Of a stretch of 27,321 nucleotides of DNA, positions 7,007 to 14,167 are shown piece by piece. The notes beneath the pieces were generated by a model. The model was not told where the DNA came from and did no database searches. It saw nothing but the letters and a program-made list of their open reading frames with translations. A program made the position numbers and the translations under genes. The first letter of the stretch is position 1. The number at the start of each line of letters is the position of its first letter. Source of the stretch: Anaerolineaceae bacterium UBA2260 (GTDB lineage Bacteria > Chloroflexota > Anaerolineae > Anaerolineales > Anaerolineaceae); assembly GCA_002347485.1 (NCBI GenBank), contig DDXM01000051.1, positions 6,395-33,715 on the forward strand, written 5' to 3'.

Positions 7007-8398
7007 ATGAACCGAAAATTAAAAATCCTCCTCTTCATCAGTCTTCCAGTTATCGGGTTGATCGCCGGATACCTGCTGATGGGCCGCACGGTGCGAGCGG
7101 TTGTTGATGGAGAGGAGCTTGAATTTCGCACCCGGGCGCTGACGGTGGGCGCGGCGCTGGATAGCGCGGGTGTCTCGCTTGACGAGGGAGACCACGTGAA
7201 CCCTCCCGCGGTCACCTGGCTCTCGAAAGCGGACTTAATCGAAGTGAACAGCACGCGGCTGGTGCGCGTTCTGTGCGAATCCACGGGTGAGATGCTGGAA
7301 ATTGAGACCGCCCTGCTCACCCCATCTGAGATCCTTAAACTGGCCGGGTTCACGCCAGGCGTAGCCGATAGCGTAAGGGTGGAAGGCGTCGAGGTGCCGC
7401 TTGAGGAACCACTGGACGCAACAGGCGAAGTGGTGTTGCAGTACCGATCAGCAGTGACCTTGAACCTCACGATCGACGGCGAGGCGCTCACCCACACCAC
7501 CACTGCCCCGGATCTGGGTTCGGCTTTACGGGAGGCGGGCGTCTTCCTGCGCGCGGGTGACCGCATCTCACCATCTGTGAATACAATGTTATCAGGTGAC
7601 CTTGACGTTGAAATCAAGACCGGACGCGCACTTGTGATTACCGCTGATGGCGAGACTTTCGAGGGCTACAGCGCGGCTGACAGCGTAGGTGAAGCGCTGG
7701 CGGAAAATGGCGTCGCACTGCAGGATCTGGATTTCAGTCTTCCTGCCCTGTCTGACACGCTGCCTGAGGATGGGGTCATCCAACTGGTACGCGTGACCGA
7801 AGAACTGCTCGTGCAGCCAAGCACAATCCCGTACGAAAGCGAATTGCTGGCGGACGACACGCTGGAAATTGGCACGCGCAAGGTGGTGACCGAAGGGGCT
7901 GTAGGCATCAGCGCTGTGCGCGTGCGGGTGCGCTATGAAGACGGAAAAGAGGTTTCCAGGGTGAACGAGGGGAGTATCGTGATCGCTGAACCGGTGACGC
8001 GGGTAGTGCATTACGGCTCAAAGATCGTGGATAAAGTTATGGATACTCCAGATGGTCCGATCACCTACTACATGGCTGTCAATGTGGTGGCGACTTCGTA
8101 TTCGCCCTGTCGTTCAGGCGTGCCGGGCAAGTGTTACCCGGGAACCTCGTACGGATTGCCGGTGCAGAAGGGCGTGATCGGTGTGCACCGCTCGTGGTAT
8201 TACATGTTCGCGGGCTCGCAGATTTACGTGCCGGGATATGGGGTTGGCACCATCGCGGATATCGGGTATTACCCGTACAGCGATTACTGGATCGACCTGG
8301 GCTACTCGGATGCGGATTATGTGTCCTGGGGCGCGTCCAATGTGACCATTTACTTCCTTTCTCCTGCGCCGCCGGGATTCACAGGGGTGCTGCCATAG
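7007..8398 (+). CDS. YabE-like wall protein: DUF348 repeats, G5 and 3D domains
   Basis: The protein has 463 residues. A positive N-terminus and hydrophobic anchor (about 6-25) are followed by DUF348-type repeats near 29-70, 150-190 and 207-250. A G5 domain (about 263-340) includes T-R-K-V-V-T-E-G and G-S-I-V-I-A-E-P-V-T-R-V. The C-terminal 3D domain (about 358-452) has the three aspartates D418, D426 and D430 in A-D-I-G and D-Y-W-I-D-L-G-Y. In the YabE/Rpf-like/MltA-related family this beta-barrel domain cleaves or binds peptidoglycan, so the role is likely wall remodelling outside the membrane. Two cysteines (C368, C376) bracket an unusual insert at the start of the 3D domain. Its stop codon overlaps the putative start of rsmA. 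Confidence 0.9.
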   Translation: MNRKLKILLFISLPVIGLIAGYLLMGRTVRAVVDGEELEFRTRALTVGAALDSAGVSLDEGDHVNPPAVTWLSKADLIEVNSTRLVRVLCESTGEMLEIETALLTPSEILKLAGFTPGVADSVRVEGVEVPLEEPLDATGEVVLQYRSAVTLNLTIDGEALTHTTTAPDLGSALREAGVFLRAGDRISPSVNTMLSGDLDVEIKTGRALVITADGETFEGYSAADSVGEALAENGVALQDLDFSLPALSDTLPEDGVIQLVRVTEELLVQPSTIPYESELLADDTLEIGTRKVVTEGAVGISAVRVRVRYEDGKEVSRVNEGSIVIAEPVTRVVHYGSKIVDKVMDTPDGPITYYMAVNVVATSYSPCRSGVPGKCYPGTSYGLPVQKGVIGVHRSWYYMFAGSQIYVPGYGVGTIADIGYYPYSDYWIDLGYSDADYVSWGASNVTIYFLSPAPPGFTGVLP

Positions 8399-9267
8399 AC
8401 CCATCGCCGCTCGATGTCAGGGCACTACTCAAAAAACATCACCTCGATCCGCGTAAAGGGTTGGGGCAGAACTTTCTTGTTGAACATAAAACGCTCAAAA
8501 AGATCGTCAACAGCGCCGGGGTGACCCAGCAGGACAGTGTGCTCGAGATCGGCGCGGGGTTGGGCAGCCTGACCCGCCTGCTGGCCGCGCAGGCTGGAGA
8601 GGTCACAGCGGTGGAGATCGACCAACGTCTGGTGCCCGTGCTCAGGGAAGTGGTCAACGAGTTTCCAAATGTACGGGTGGTCGAGGGGAATATATTGGCG
8701 CTGGACCCGGGTCAAATCGTCGGCAAAGAAGGGTACGTGGTGGTGGCGAATATCCCTTACTACATTACCTCCGCCATCATCCGCCATCTATTGGAGAACC
8801 CGCTCAAACCGGCGCGCCTGGTGCTGACCATGCAGCGCGAGGTAGCTGAACGCATCTGCGCTGAACCGGGCGAGCTTTCGCTGCTCGCTTTGAGCGTGCA
8901 GGTTTACGGAACGCCGGTCATCGCGGGCATCATCCCGGCCAAAGCTTTCTACCCGGCGCCGAAGGTGGACTCCGCGACACTGCGTGTGGACCTGCACCCG
9001 CAGCCGTTGTTTAACGATCGGCAGCGCGGGCAATTCTTCACCCTCATCCGCGCGGGTTTCTCACAGAAGCGCAAGATGCTGCGCAACACGCTAGCCGCGG
9101 GGCTGCACATTTCCGCGGATGAAGCATCGACTTACCTGACTGCCGCGGGGATCGATCCGCACAGGCGCGCGCAGACGCTCAACCTGGTGGAGTGGAAGAC
9201 GCTGGTGAATGAAATGCAGGGAATATTAACGGAGGAAAAACATCCGGCAGATATTACCGGAGATTAG
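8395..9267 (+). CDS. rsmA: 16S rRNA dimethyladenosine transferase RsmA/KsgA
   Basis: RsmA dimethylates two adjacent adenines in the 3'-terminal helix 45 of 16S rRNA during late 30S assembly. Family motifs are unmistakable: K-G-L-G-Q-N-F-L at residues 21-28, the SAM motif L-E-I-G-A-G-L-G-S-L-T at 50-60, V-E-I-D near 73-76, the catalytic N-I-P-Y at 119-122, P-A-P-K-V-D-S-A, and the C-terminal R-A-G-F-S-Q-K-R-K-M-L-R-N-T-L. The start is a problem: no ATG, GTG or TTG exists in frame where the family begins. The best candidate is ATA at 8395, overlapping the TAG of the previous gene, with AGGGGTG five bases upstream; it gives 290 residues. The in-frame ATG at 8131 would need 265 bases of out-of-frame overlap. 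Function is certain, start is not. Confidence 0.93.
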   Translation: MDPSPLDVRALLKKHHLDPRKGLGQNFLVEHKTLKKIVNSAGVTQQDSVLEIGAGLGSLTRLLAAQAGEVTAVEIDQRLVPVLREVVNEFPNVRVVEGNILALDPGQIVGKEGYVVVANIPYYITSAIIRHLLENPLKPARLVLTMQREVAERICAEPGELSLLALSVQVYGTPVIAGIIPAKAFYPAPKVDSATLRVDLHPQPLFNDRQRGQFFTLIRAGFSQKRKMLRNTLAAGLHISADEASTYLTAAGIDPHRRAQTLNLVEWKTLVNEMQGILTEEKHPADITGD

Positions 9268-9995
9268 CTTTTTACTGGCTTGAGATCGCGGTAGCGCGCC
9301 AGGAGTCCCCACACGCGCAGGGCAGCCTCCACCTGGATGGACAAATTCATTTTGGATTTGCCGAGCTTGCGTTCGGCGAAATAAATGGGCACTTCCTTGA
9401 TGCGCAATCCCAGCTTGAACGCCACATACGCCAGCTCGACCATGAACACGTAACCACTCGCGCGCACCCGCTCCCATGGGATGGCGGCGAGCGCTTCTCT
9501 GCGCCAGAGTCTGAATCCACCGGTCAGGTCTTTCACTGGCAGGCGCAGGATGGTGCGGGCGTAGGTGTTGCCGAAATTGGACAAGCTTTTACGCCAGGCA
9601 GGCCAATCAGTGTCAAGGCTGCCACCGGGAATGTAGCGCGAGCCAAACACGACATCATTTCCTTCGAGGGCACTGACGAATTCAACGAATTTTTCCGGTT
9701 GATGTGAAAGATCGGCGTCCATCTGCCCGATGAGATCGAAGCCGCGCTCGAGCATGTATTTAAAACCGGTGATGTAGGCAGTTCCCAGCCCCAGCTTGCC
9801 GCTGCGGTGCAGCACGCTGACGCAATCAGGGTAGCGCGCCGCGAGCCCGTCCGCCACAGCACCGGTGCCATCCGGGCTGTTATCGTCGATGATCAGGATG
9901 GTCAGCCCTTCCAGTGGCAGCGCGCGCAATCGATCCACCAACAGGGGTAGGTTTTCTTTTTCGTTATATGTGGGGATGATGATGCCGATGCTCAC
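9264..9995 (-). CDS. Family 2 glycosyltransferase, polyprenyl-phosphate mannose synthase type (DPM1-like)
   Basis: A soluble-type GT2 enzyme of 243 residues without C-terminal membrane helices. Motifs are I-I-I-P-T-Y-N-E at 5-12, I-D-D-N-S-P-D-G-T at 36-44, the metal-binding M-D-A-D-L-S-H at 92-98, G-S-R-Y-I-P-G-G, and L-T-G-G-F-R-L-W-R near the acceptor site. This set is typical of DPM1/Ppm1 enzymes that transfer a sugar from a nucleotide donor to polyprenyl phosphate at the membrane for later glycosylation. The GTG start at 9995 has GGAG close upstream. Its TAA overlaps the rsmA stop codon on the opposite strand (shared TTAG), leaving no room for a terminator between them. Confidence 0.9.
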   Translation of the reverse strand: MSIGIIIPTYNEKENLPLLVDRLRALPLEGLTILIIDDNSPDGTGAVADGLAARYPDCVSVLHRSGKLGLGTAYITGFKYMLERGFDLIGQMDADLSHQPEKFVEFVSALEGNDVVFGSRYIPGGSLDTDWPAWRKSLSNFGNTYARTILRLPVKDLTGGFRLWRREALAAIPWERVRASGYVFMVELAYVAFKLGLRIKEVPIYFAERKLGKSKMNLSIQVEAALRVWGLLARYRDLKPVKS

Positions 9996-10093
9996 TGGCT
10001 CTCCGGAAAAATGGCGTGCTGATATTCTACCAGTCTCGGCCGATTATGGAACGATTTCATTTCAAAAAACACGAGAAGTGACGCATTCCCGGT

Positions 10094-10489
10094 CTACGCG
10101 GGTGGTTTATCGCAATCGAGCAGGTGGGTGAGATCGTCCGCGGCCTTGCGCAGCTCGAGGAACAGCACGCCCATTTTGGCTTCGGGCTTCACCAGGGCGG
10201 TAAACACAGCCAGGCTGCCAACCGCGAGCAGGACCACATACCCATTGCTGCCCCGGGTGTAAAGCTGATCCAATGCACCCAGTCCCATCTCCTTATTGAT
10301 CTGTTGACCAAGGGAAAGCATGGCGGCGGACATGGCGGAGATGCGATCTTCACTCACGCCGGGCGGCAAGGCGGATGCCATGATCAGACCATCAACGCTG
10401 ATCACAGCCGCCGCCACAACCTCAGGCAGGCTCTTTCGAAGGGTATCTATGCGCGCGTATAATGCTTGACTGTCATACTTGATCAACAT
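10094..10489 (-). CDS. Roadblock/LC7-domain protein
   Basis: The 131-residue protein is a single roadblock/LC7 domain: a leading helix (Y-A-R-I-D-T-L-R-K-S-L-P), then the strand A-A-A-V-I-S-V-D-G-L-I-M-A-S, helix A-M-S-A-A-M-L-S-L-G, and strands Y-V-V-L-L-A-V-G and L-A-V-F-T-A-L. The family includes MglB, the GTPase-activating partner of the small GTPase MglA in polarity and motility, and many orphan copies of unknown role. No MglA-type GTPase or sensor kinase gene lies in the window, so the partner is unknown. It is cytoplasmic. A TTGACA-17-TAAAGT promoter with a 14-bp palindrome at the start point suggests regulated expression. Confidence 0.9.
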   Translation of the reverse strand: MLIKYDSQALYARIDTLRKSLPEVVAAAVISVDGLIMASALPPGVSEDRISAMSAAMLSLGQQINKEMGLGALDQLYTRGSNGYVVLLAVGSLAVFTALVKPEAKMGVLFLELRKAADDLTHLLDCDKPPA

Positions 10490-10501
10490 CCACCTCTAGC
10501 G

Positions 10502-10515
10502 GTAAATCGATTTAC
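10502..10515. repeat. 14-bp perfect palindrome, candidate operator
   Basis: GTAAATCGATTTAC is a perfect palindrome covering the edge of the -10 box and the predicted transcription start (about 10507) of the roadblock gene. Its position would let a dimeric repressor block the promoter. The regulator is not identified. Confidence 0.55.
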
Positions 10516-10542
10516 TTTAGCACAGCCTATTTTAAGTGTCAA
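10514..10542 (-). promoter_or_regulatory. Sigma-70-type promoter of the roadblock gene
   Basis: On the minus strand a perfect TTGACA (10542-10537) and TAAAGT (10519-10514) are spaced by 17 bases. The predicted leader is about 18 bases and includes GAGGTGG just before the ATG at 10489. Confidence 0.75.
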
Positions 10543-10575
10543 GAAATCCATTTCCAGCCCCTCTTTTCAATTGTG

Positions 10576-11475
10576 TTATTCAATAGGTCTATCTTTCTTC
10601 ATCACGATCCATTGGGCAAACAGTATGGCTGCCAGGATGATTGCTGCTCCAACGAGCTGCACGGGGTTCAGCATCTCCTTCAGGAAGAAAACCCCTGCCA
10701 GTGCGGCGAACACCGCTTCGAGGCTGAGGATCAAAGCCGCGTCCGCGGCTGGCGCTTTGCGCTGACCAACTGCCTGTAGGGTGAAACCAAGGGCGACCGA
10801 AAACAGGGACGCGTAAAGCAGGGGTAGCCAGCTTGCGCGCAGGGCGCTCATTGTGATTGGTTCGATAATGAAACTCATGACCATGTGGATCAGCCCGCTC
10901 ACCAGGAACTGGCCTGCCGAGAACGCGAATACATCCACCTTTTGCACAGCCATCCCAACAATGATGACATGCAACGCCCAGATGAACGACCCGGCCAGCA
11001 GTAATAAACTGCCCGTTGAGGGGGAGAGAGCGCTGCCGCCGGTGCTGAGCAGGTAAGTGCCACCCAGGGCAACGAGAGCGGCTAGCCAGGTATACACCGA
11101 GGTCCGTTTGCGCCAGAAGATGGCCAGGATCAAAGGAACGAGGACGACATAAGTGCCGGTGATGAAACCCGCGGTGCTGGCGGAGGTGGTGCCGATCCCC
11201 GCTTGCTGCAGAGAACTGGCGACGAAAAGGATCGACCCAGCCAGTGCCATCCAGCCGAAACCGGACCATTGACCGCGCAGACGTCTACCAACGAAAGGCA
11301 GCAGGACCAACCCGCCAACCAGGAAACGGATGCCGTTGAAAGCGTTGAATCCAAGGTGGAACGATGCCAGGCGTTGGGCGACAAAACCCACCCCCCAGAT
11401 GATCGCTGCCAGGAGGAGGAAGCCATCAGAGAGGAGCCGCTCGCGAAGTTGAGGTTTTTGGGGATTGTTGCTCAT
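10576..11475 (-). CDS. EamA-family (DMT superfamily) membrane exporter
   Basis: The 299-residue integral membrane protein has about ten hydrophobic segments arranged as two EamA repeats (about 14-140 and 155-290), the usual DMT superfamily layout. Typical stretches are A-A-I-I-W-G-V-G-F-V-A-Q-R near the N-terminus, G-F-I-T-G-T-Y-V-V-L-V-P at the end of repeat 1, and S-L-E-A-V-F-A-A-L-A-G in repeat 2. DMT carriers export small metabolites or amino acids; the substrate cannot be inferred. The ATG at 11475 has no ribosome binding site but has TAAAAT 10 bases upstream. There is no obvious functional link to its neighbours. Confidence 0.9.
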   Translation of the reverse strand: MSNNPQKPQLRERLLSDGFLLLAAIIWGVGFVAQRLASFHLGFNAFNGIRFLVGGLVLLPFVGRRLRGQWSGFGWMALAGSILFVASSLQQAGIGTTSASTAGFITGTYVVLVPLILAIFWRKRTSVYTWLAALVALGGTYLLSTGGSALSPSTGSLLLLAGSFIWALHVIIVGMAVQKVDVFAFSAGQFLVSGLIHMVMSFIIEPITMSALRASWLPLLYASLFSVALGFTLQAVGQRKAPAADAALILSLEAVFAALAGVFFLKEMLNPVQLVGAAIILAAILFAQWIVMKKDRPIE

Positions 11476-11485
11476 GCGTCACAGT

Positions 11486-11491
11486 ATTTTA
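11486..11491 (-). promoter_or_regulatory. -10 box of a near-leaderless start (EamA gene)
   Basis: Minus-strand TAAAAT lies 10 bases before the ATG at 11475, with no Shine-Dalgarno sequence between them. The predicted leader is only a few bases. It sits 11 bases beyond the T-tract of the upstream gene's terminator. Confidence 0.4.
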
Positions 11492-11502
11492 CCGGAGATT
11501 GG

Positions 11503-11535
11503 AAAAAAAAGACCACCCGTTTTCTTGGGTGGTCT
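11503..11535 (-). terminator. Intrinsic terminator of the 91-residue unknown gene
   Basis: Perfect 9-bp arms AGACCACCC (11510-11518) and GGGTGGTCT (11527-11535) with an 8-base loop are followed on the minus strand by eight T. It lies 14 bases after the stop codon. Confidence 0.9.
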
Positions 11536-11549
11536 GGTGGATCTCAGGC

Positions 11550-11825
11550 TTAACGGCCGTGCTTAAATTGACGGCGGGCGTTTTTCAAGCGCCATTGGCG
11601 GATGATACCAGCCAGGTCGGTGCTGAACTTCGCGCGCATCCAGTCGCTGAGGAATTTTTCCCCCGGGACGGCCATCAACGCGGTGTGCAGCTCGTTCAAT
11701 AGCTCTTCGTTGACCTCGCCCTCCTCGAGTGTCTTGATCCATGCGGCTTTATCTTCGTCAGAATAGGGTACCTGTTGGATGAAGTGGATCACTTTTTGTT
11801 TTTCAGCCAGCGAATTTGCAGCCAT
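11550..11825 (-). CDS. Small acidic/basic helical protein of unknown function
   Basis: I do not recognise this 91-residue protein. It has no signal peptide, membrane helix or cysteine. The N-terminal two thirds look helical and acidic (E-E-G-E-V-N-E-E-L-L-N-E-L); the C-terminus is strongly basic (R-L-K-N-A-R-R-Q-F-K-H-G-R) and could touch nucleic acid or membrane. I chose the ATG at 11825 rather than the longer frame to 11972 because AAAGGAGG lies 5 bases before it. A TACAAT further upstream and a strong terminator downstream mark it as a separately transcribed, genuine gene. It is divergent from pspC. Confidence 0.75.
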   Translation of the reverse strand: MAANSLAEKQKVIHFIQQVPYSDEDKAAWIKTLEEGEVNEELLNELHTALMAVPGEKFLSDWMRAKFSTDLAGIIRQWRLKNARRQFKHGR

Positions 11826-11956
11826 TATTCCTCCTTTCCACGATAAACCAACCACTGTTCTTATTGTACATGATTCAGTGCGTAAATTTCGATCGCGTGC
11901 AACCTTTCGGGGGTGTTCGGCGTATAAAGAATACTGAGACTTAACAGGAGCATAAC

Positions 11957-12157
11957 ATGAGTAACACTTCATCCAAAAAGCTGTATCGTTCCAGGATCAA
12001 CCGCAAGATCGCCGGGGTTTGCGGCGGTCTGGGCGAGTATTTTGGCATCGACCCGACTCTTGTGCGCGTGTTGTTCGTGCTGGGATCGATCTTCGTGGGA
12101 GGCGCGCTGCTGGTTTATCTGATCCTCGCCATCGTGATCCCGGAAGAGCCGATCTAA
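11957..12157 (+). CDS. PspC-domain small membrane protein
   Basis: The 66-residue protein is a lone PspC domain: K-L-Y-R-S-R-I-N-R-K-I-A-G-V-C-G-G-L-G-E-Y-F-G-I-D-P-T-L-V-R in short, then one membrane helix (about 38-61). PspC relatives take part in the phage-shock envelope stress response, but minimal copies like this occur widely without other psp genes and their role is unclear. The ATG is preceded by CAGGAG at a good distance. The downstream gene is convergent and two hairpins fill the gap. Divergent from the 91-residue unknown gene. Confidence 0.92.
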   Translation: MSNTSSKKLYRSRINRKIAGVCGGLGEYFGIDPTLVRVLFVLGSIFVGGALLVYLILAIVIPEEPI

Positions 12158-12166
12158 ACAAACAAA

Positions 12167-12198
12167 TGCCAGCCGCAAGTGAGACCCGGCGACTGGCA
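12167..12198 (-). terminator. Intrinsic terminator of the MacAB-type operon
   Basis: On the minus strand the arms TGCCAGTCGC and GCGGCTGGCA (12189-12198 and 12167-12176) pair with one mismatch. They are followed by TTTGTTTGTTT, which runs into the end of pspC. It is the distal of two hairpins between these convergent genes. Confidence 0.7.
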
Positions 12199-12206
12199 AT
12201 GTCCCT

Positions 12207-12246
12207 GGCTGCTGCCGCCCTTGGAGGTAATCAAGCGGCAGCAGCC
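12207..12246. terminator. Large hairpin between pspC and the MacB-type permease gene
   Basis: Perfect 12-bp arms GGCTGCTGCCGC (12207-12218) and GCGGCAGCAGCC (12235-12246) enclose a 16-base loop. The plus-strand tail TCTTATTATTC would fit termination of pspC. On the minus strand no T-tract follows, so there it may act only as an mRNA 3' stabiliser. Confidence 0.65.
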
Positions 12247-12251
12247 TCTTA

Positions 12252-13478
12252 TTATTCGTGACGCAGGGCTTCGACCGGTTCCAGGTTGGCTGCCCGGTTA
12301 GCCGGGTAGAGCCCAAAGAATAAGCCAACCACGGTGGAAAAGATTGTCGCCAGCAGGACGGAGTTCAGGTCGACCTCCGGGTAGAAGGGGGTGTTGTTGG
12401 CGACCGCGATCCTGCCGACGATGAATGCGATCAGCCATCCTAATCCGATACCAAGGATCCCGCCGAAAAGCGAGAGCAGGGAGGATTCGGTGAGGAACTG
12501 GATGAGGATGTCTTTCTTACGCGCCCCCAGCGCCTTGCGCAGCCCGATTTCCCGCGTGCGTTCTGTGACCGAGACAAGCATGATGTTCATAATGCCTATG
12601 CCCCCCACCAGCAGGGAAATGCCGGCGATGCCGCCCAGGAAGATGGTGAGCACGCCGGTGATCGTTTTGGCAATGTCGACAAAATCCTCCTGCGAGAAAA
12701 TAGTGAAATCGTCCTCGCCGATGCGCGTGCGGTGGCGCGTGCGCAGGATCTGCGCGATCTCCTCACTCGCTTGGGGAACCTGGCTGGCGTTGACCGCCTG
12801 CACCATGATCATATCCAGCTGATTCTGGCTGTTGCGGATCAACCGTGCCTGGGCGGTGGATAGCGGGATCAACGCGAGATCGTCTTGCGACCCGAAGGAG
12901 GAACCACCCTTGGATTCCAGTAAACCGGTGACGCGGAAAGGTTGCCCCTCAATGCGCACGGTCTCGCCAACAATTCCCTCGCGCCGTCCGAACAGTTTTT
13001 CGGCTGTATCAGGCCCCAACAATACCACGGAAGAACGACCAAGGTTTTCCACCTCGGTGATGAACGACCCTTCAGTCACAGCATAGTTACGCACCGTCTC
13101 GTAAGAGGGTGTGACGCCGTAAACGGTGGTGCGCGTGGATTCACCCTGGGCGGAAATGACCAGGGTGTCATTGACCACGGGCGCGACCGCAGCCACGGAA
13201 GGCGCCTGGAACTGGTCCAGCAAGGCTTCAGCGTCATCCAGGGTGAGCGGTTCCACCTTGGTCAATTCGATGGAGAAATTACCGCGCGAGACAAAAAGCA
13301 GATTGCTGCCAATGCCGCTGATCGATCCGGTGATGGTTTCCTGTGCACCGGTGCCGACTGCCAGCATGGCGATGACCGCGCCAACGCCAATGACGATGCC
13401 CAGGATGGTGAGTCCGGAGCGCAGTTTGTTCGAAGTCAGGCTTTCAAGCGCTTCAATAATTGCCTGCCAGAGGTTCAT
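12252..13478 (-). CDS. MacB-type ABC transporter permease (FtsX/MacB_PCD)
   Basis: A 408-residue permease of the MacB/FtsX superfamily. One membrane helix lies at about 20-43, followed by the extracytoplasmic MacB core domain (about 45-240) and three C-terminal helices (about 283-310, 335-360, 375-395). Hallmarks are L-R-S-G-L-T-I-L-G-I-V-I-G-V-G-A-V-I before the first helix exit, V-T-E-R-T-R-E-I-G-L-R-K-A-L-G-A coupling segment at about 306-321, and P-V-E-A-L-R-H-E at the end. It works with the ATPase and fusion protein encoded upstream as a mechanotransmission exporter. Its ATG overlaps the ATPase stop codon as ATGA, implying translational coupling. Confidence 0.95.
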   Translation of the reverse strand: MNLWQAIIEALESLTSNKLRSGLTILGIVIGVGAVIAMLAVGTGAQETITGSISGIGSNLLFVSRGNFSIELTKVEPLTLDDAEALLDQFQAPSVAAVAPVVNDTLVISAQGESTRTTVYGVTPSYETVRNYAVTEGSFITEVENLGRSSVVLLGPDTAEKLFGRREGIVGETVRIEGQPFRVTGLLESKGGSSFGSQDDLALIPLSTAQARLIRNSQNQLDMIMVQAVNASQVPQASEEIAQILRTRHRTRIGEDDFTIFSQEDFVDIAKTITGVLTIFLGGIAGISLLVGGIGIMNIMLVSVTERTREIGLRKALGARKKDILIQFLTESSLLSLFGGILGIGLGWLIAFIVGRIAVANNTPFYPEVDLNSVLLATIFSTVVGLFFGLYPANRAANLEPVEALRHE

Positions 13479-14167
13479 TGCGAATCCTCCTCGATCAAGC
13501 CGTCTTTCAGCCGGATCACCCGCCTGGTGTGTGCCGCCACCCCCTGATCATGGGTGACAATGATGAGGGTGGTGCCTTTTTCGCGGTTCAGCTTTAACAG
13601 CAGTTCCATGATCTCCTCACCGGAGCGGGAATCGAGGTTGCCGGTGGGTTCGTCTGCCATCAGGATGGCTGGGTTGTTGACCAGCGCGCGCGCGATGGCC
13701 ACGCGCTGCTGCTGACCACCGGAAAGTTCCGTGGGGCGATGGGTCATGCGGTCTGCCAACCCCACGCTGGTCAGCGCGGTCGCGGCTCTATCGCGCCGCT
13801 CGCTGGTGATACCGGCGTAGCGCATCGGCAACTCCACGTTCGCCAGCGCCGTGGCGCGCGGCAACAGGTTGAAGCTCTGGAAGACGAAACCGACCTTGCG
13901 GTTGCGGATACCCGCCAGTTCATCATCTTCCAGATCGGCTACCTGCTCGCCATCCAGCGTATAGACGCCGCTTGTCGGACGATCAAGGCAGCCGAGCAGG
14001 TTCATCAGCGTGGATTTCCCCGACCCCGACGGACCCATGACCGCGACGGTTTCGCCGTGTTCGATGGTGAAACTGACCCCGGCCAGAGCGTGCACTTCCA
14101 CCTCGCCAATCTTGTAGATCTTCTTCAGATCCTGGGTTTGAATGACTTTATCCATATCGGTTGCCAT
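13475..14167 (-). CDS. MacB/LolD-type ABC transporter ATPase
   Basis: The 230-residue nucleotide-binding subunit has all catalytic motifs: Walker A G-P-S-G-S-G-K-S-T at 45-53, Q-loop Q97, signature L-S-G-G-Q at 148-152, Walker B I-L-M-A-D-E at 168-173, D-loop, and the switch histidine H206. The length and Y-K-I-G-E-V-E-V-H-A-L start are typical of the type VII (MacB/LolD) class, which powers substrate extrusion or lipoprotein release from the membrane. Its ATG directly follows the stop codon of the fusion-protein gene (TAAATG) and its own stop overlaps the permease start, so all three genes form one operon. Confidence 0.96.
   Translation of the reverse strand: MATDMDKVIQTQDLKKIYKIGEVEVHALAGVSFTIEHGETVAVMGPSGSGKSTLMNLLGCLDRPTSGVYTLDGEQVADLEDDELAGIRNRKVGFVFQSFNLLPRATALANVELPMRYAGITSERRDRAATALTSVGLADRMTHRPTELSGGQQQRVAIARALVNNPAILMADEPTGNLDSRSGEEIMELLLKLNREKGTTLIIVTHDQGVAAHTRRVIRLKDGLIEEDSQ

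Noticed and set aside
8131..8394. In-frame ATG at 8131 as start of rsmA
   Set aside because: It would give an 88-residue N-terminal extension read out of frame from a well-conserved 3D domain, with arginine-, leucine- and cysteine-rich content typical of shadow frames.
11826..11972. 49-residue N-terminal extension of the 91-residue unknown protein
   Set aside because: The inner ATG at 11825 has a near-perfect AAAGGAGG site, and the extension overlaps the start of pspC on the other strand.
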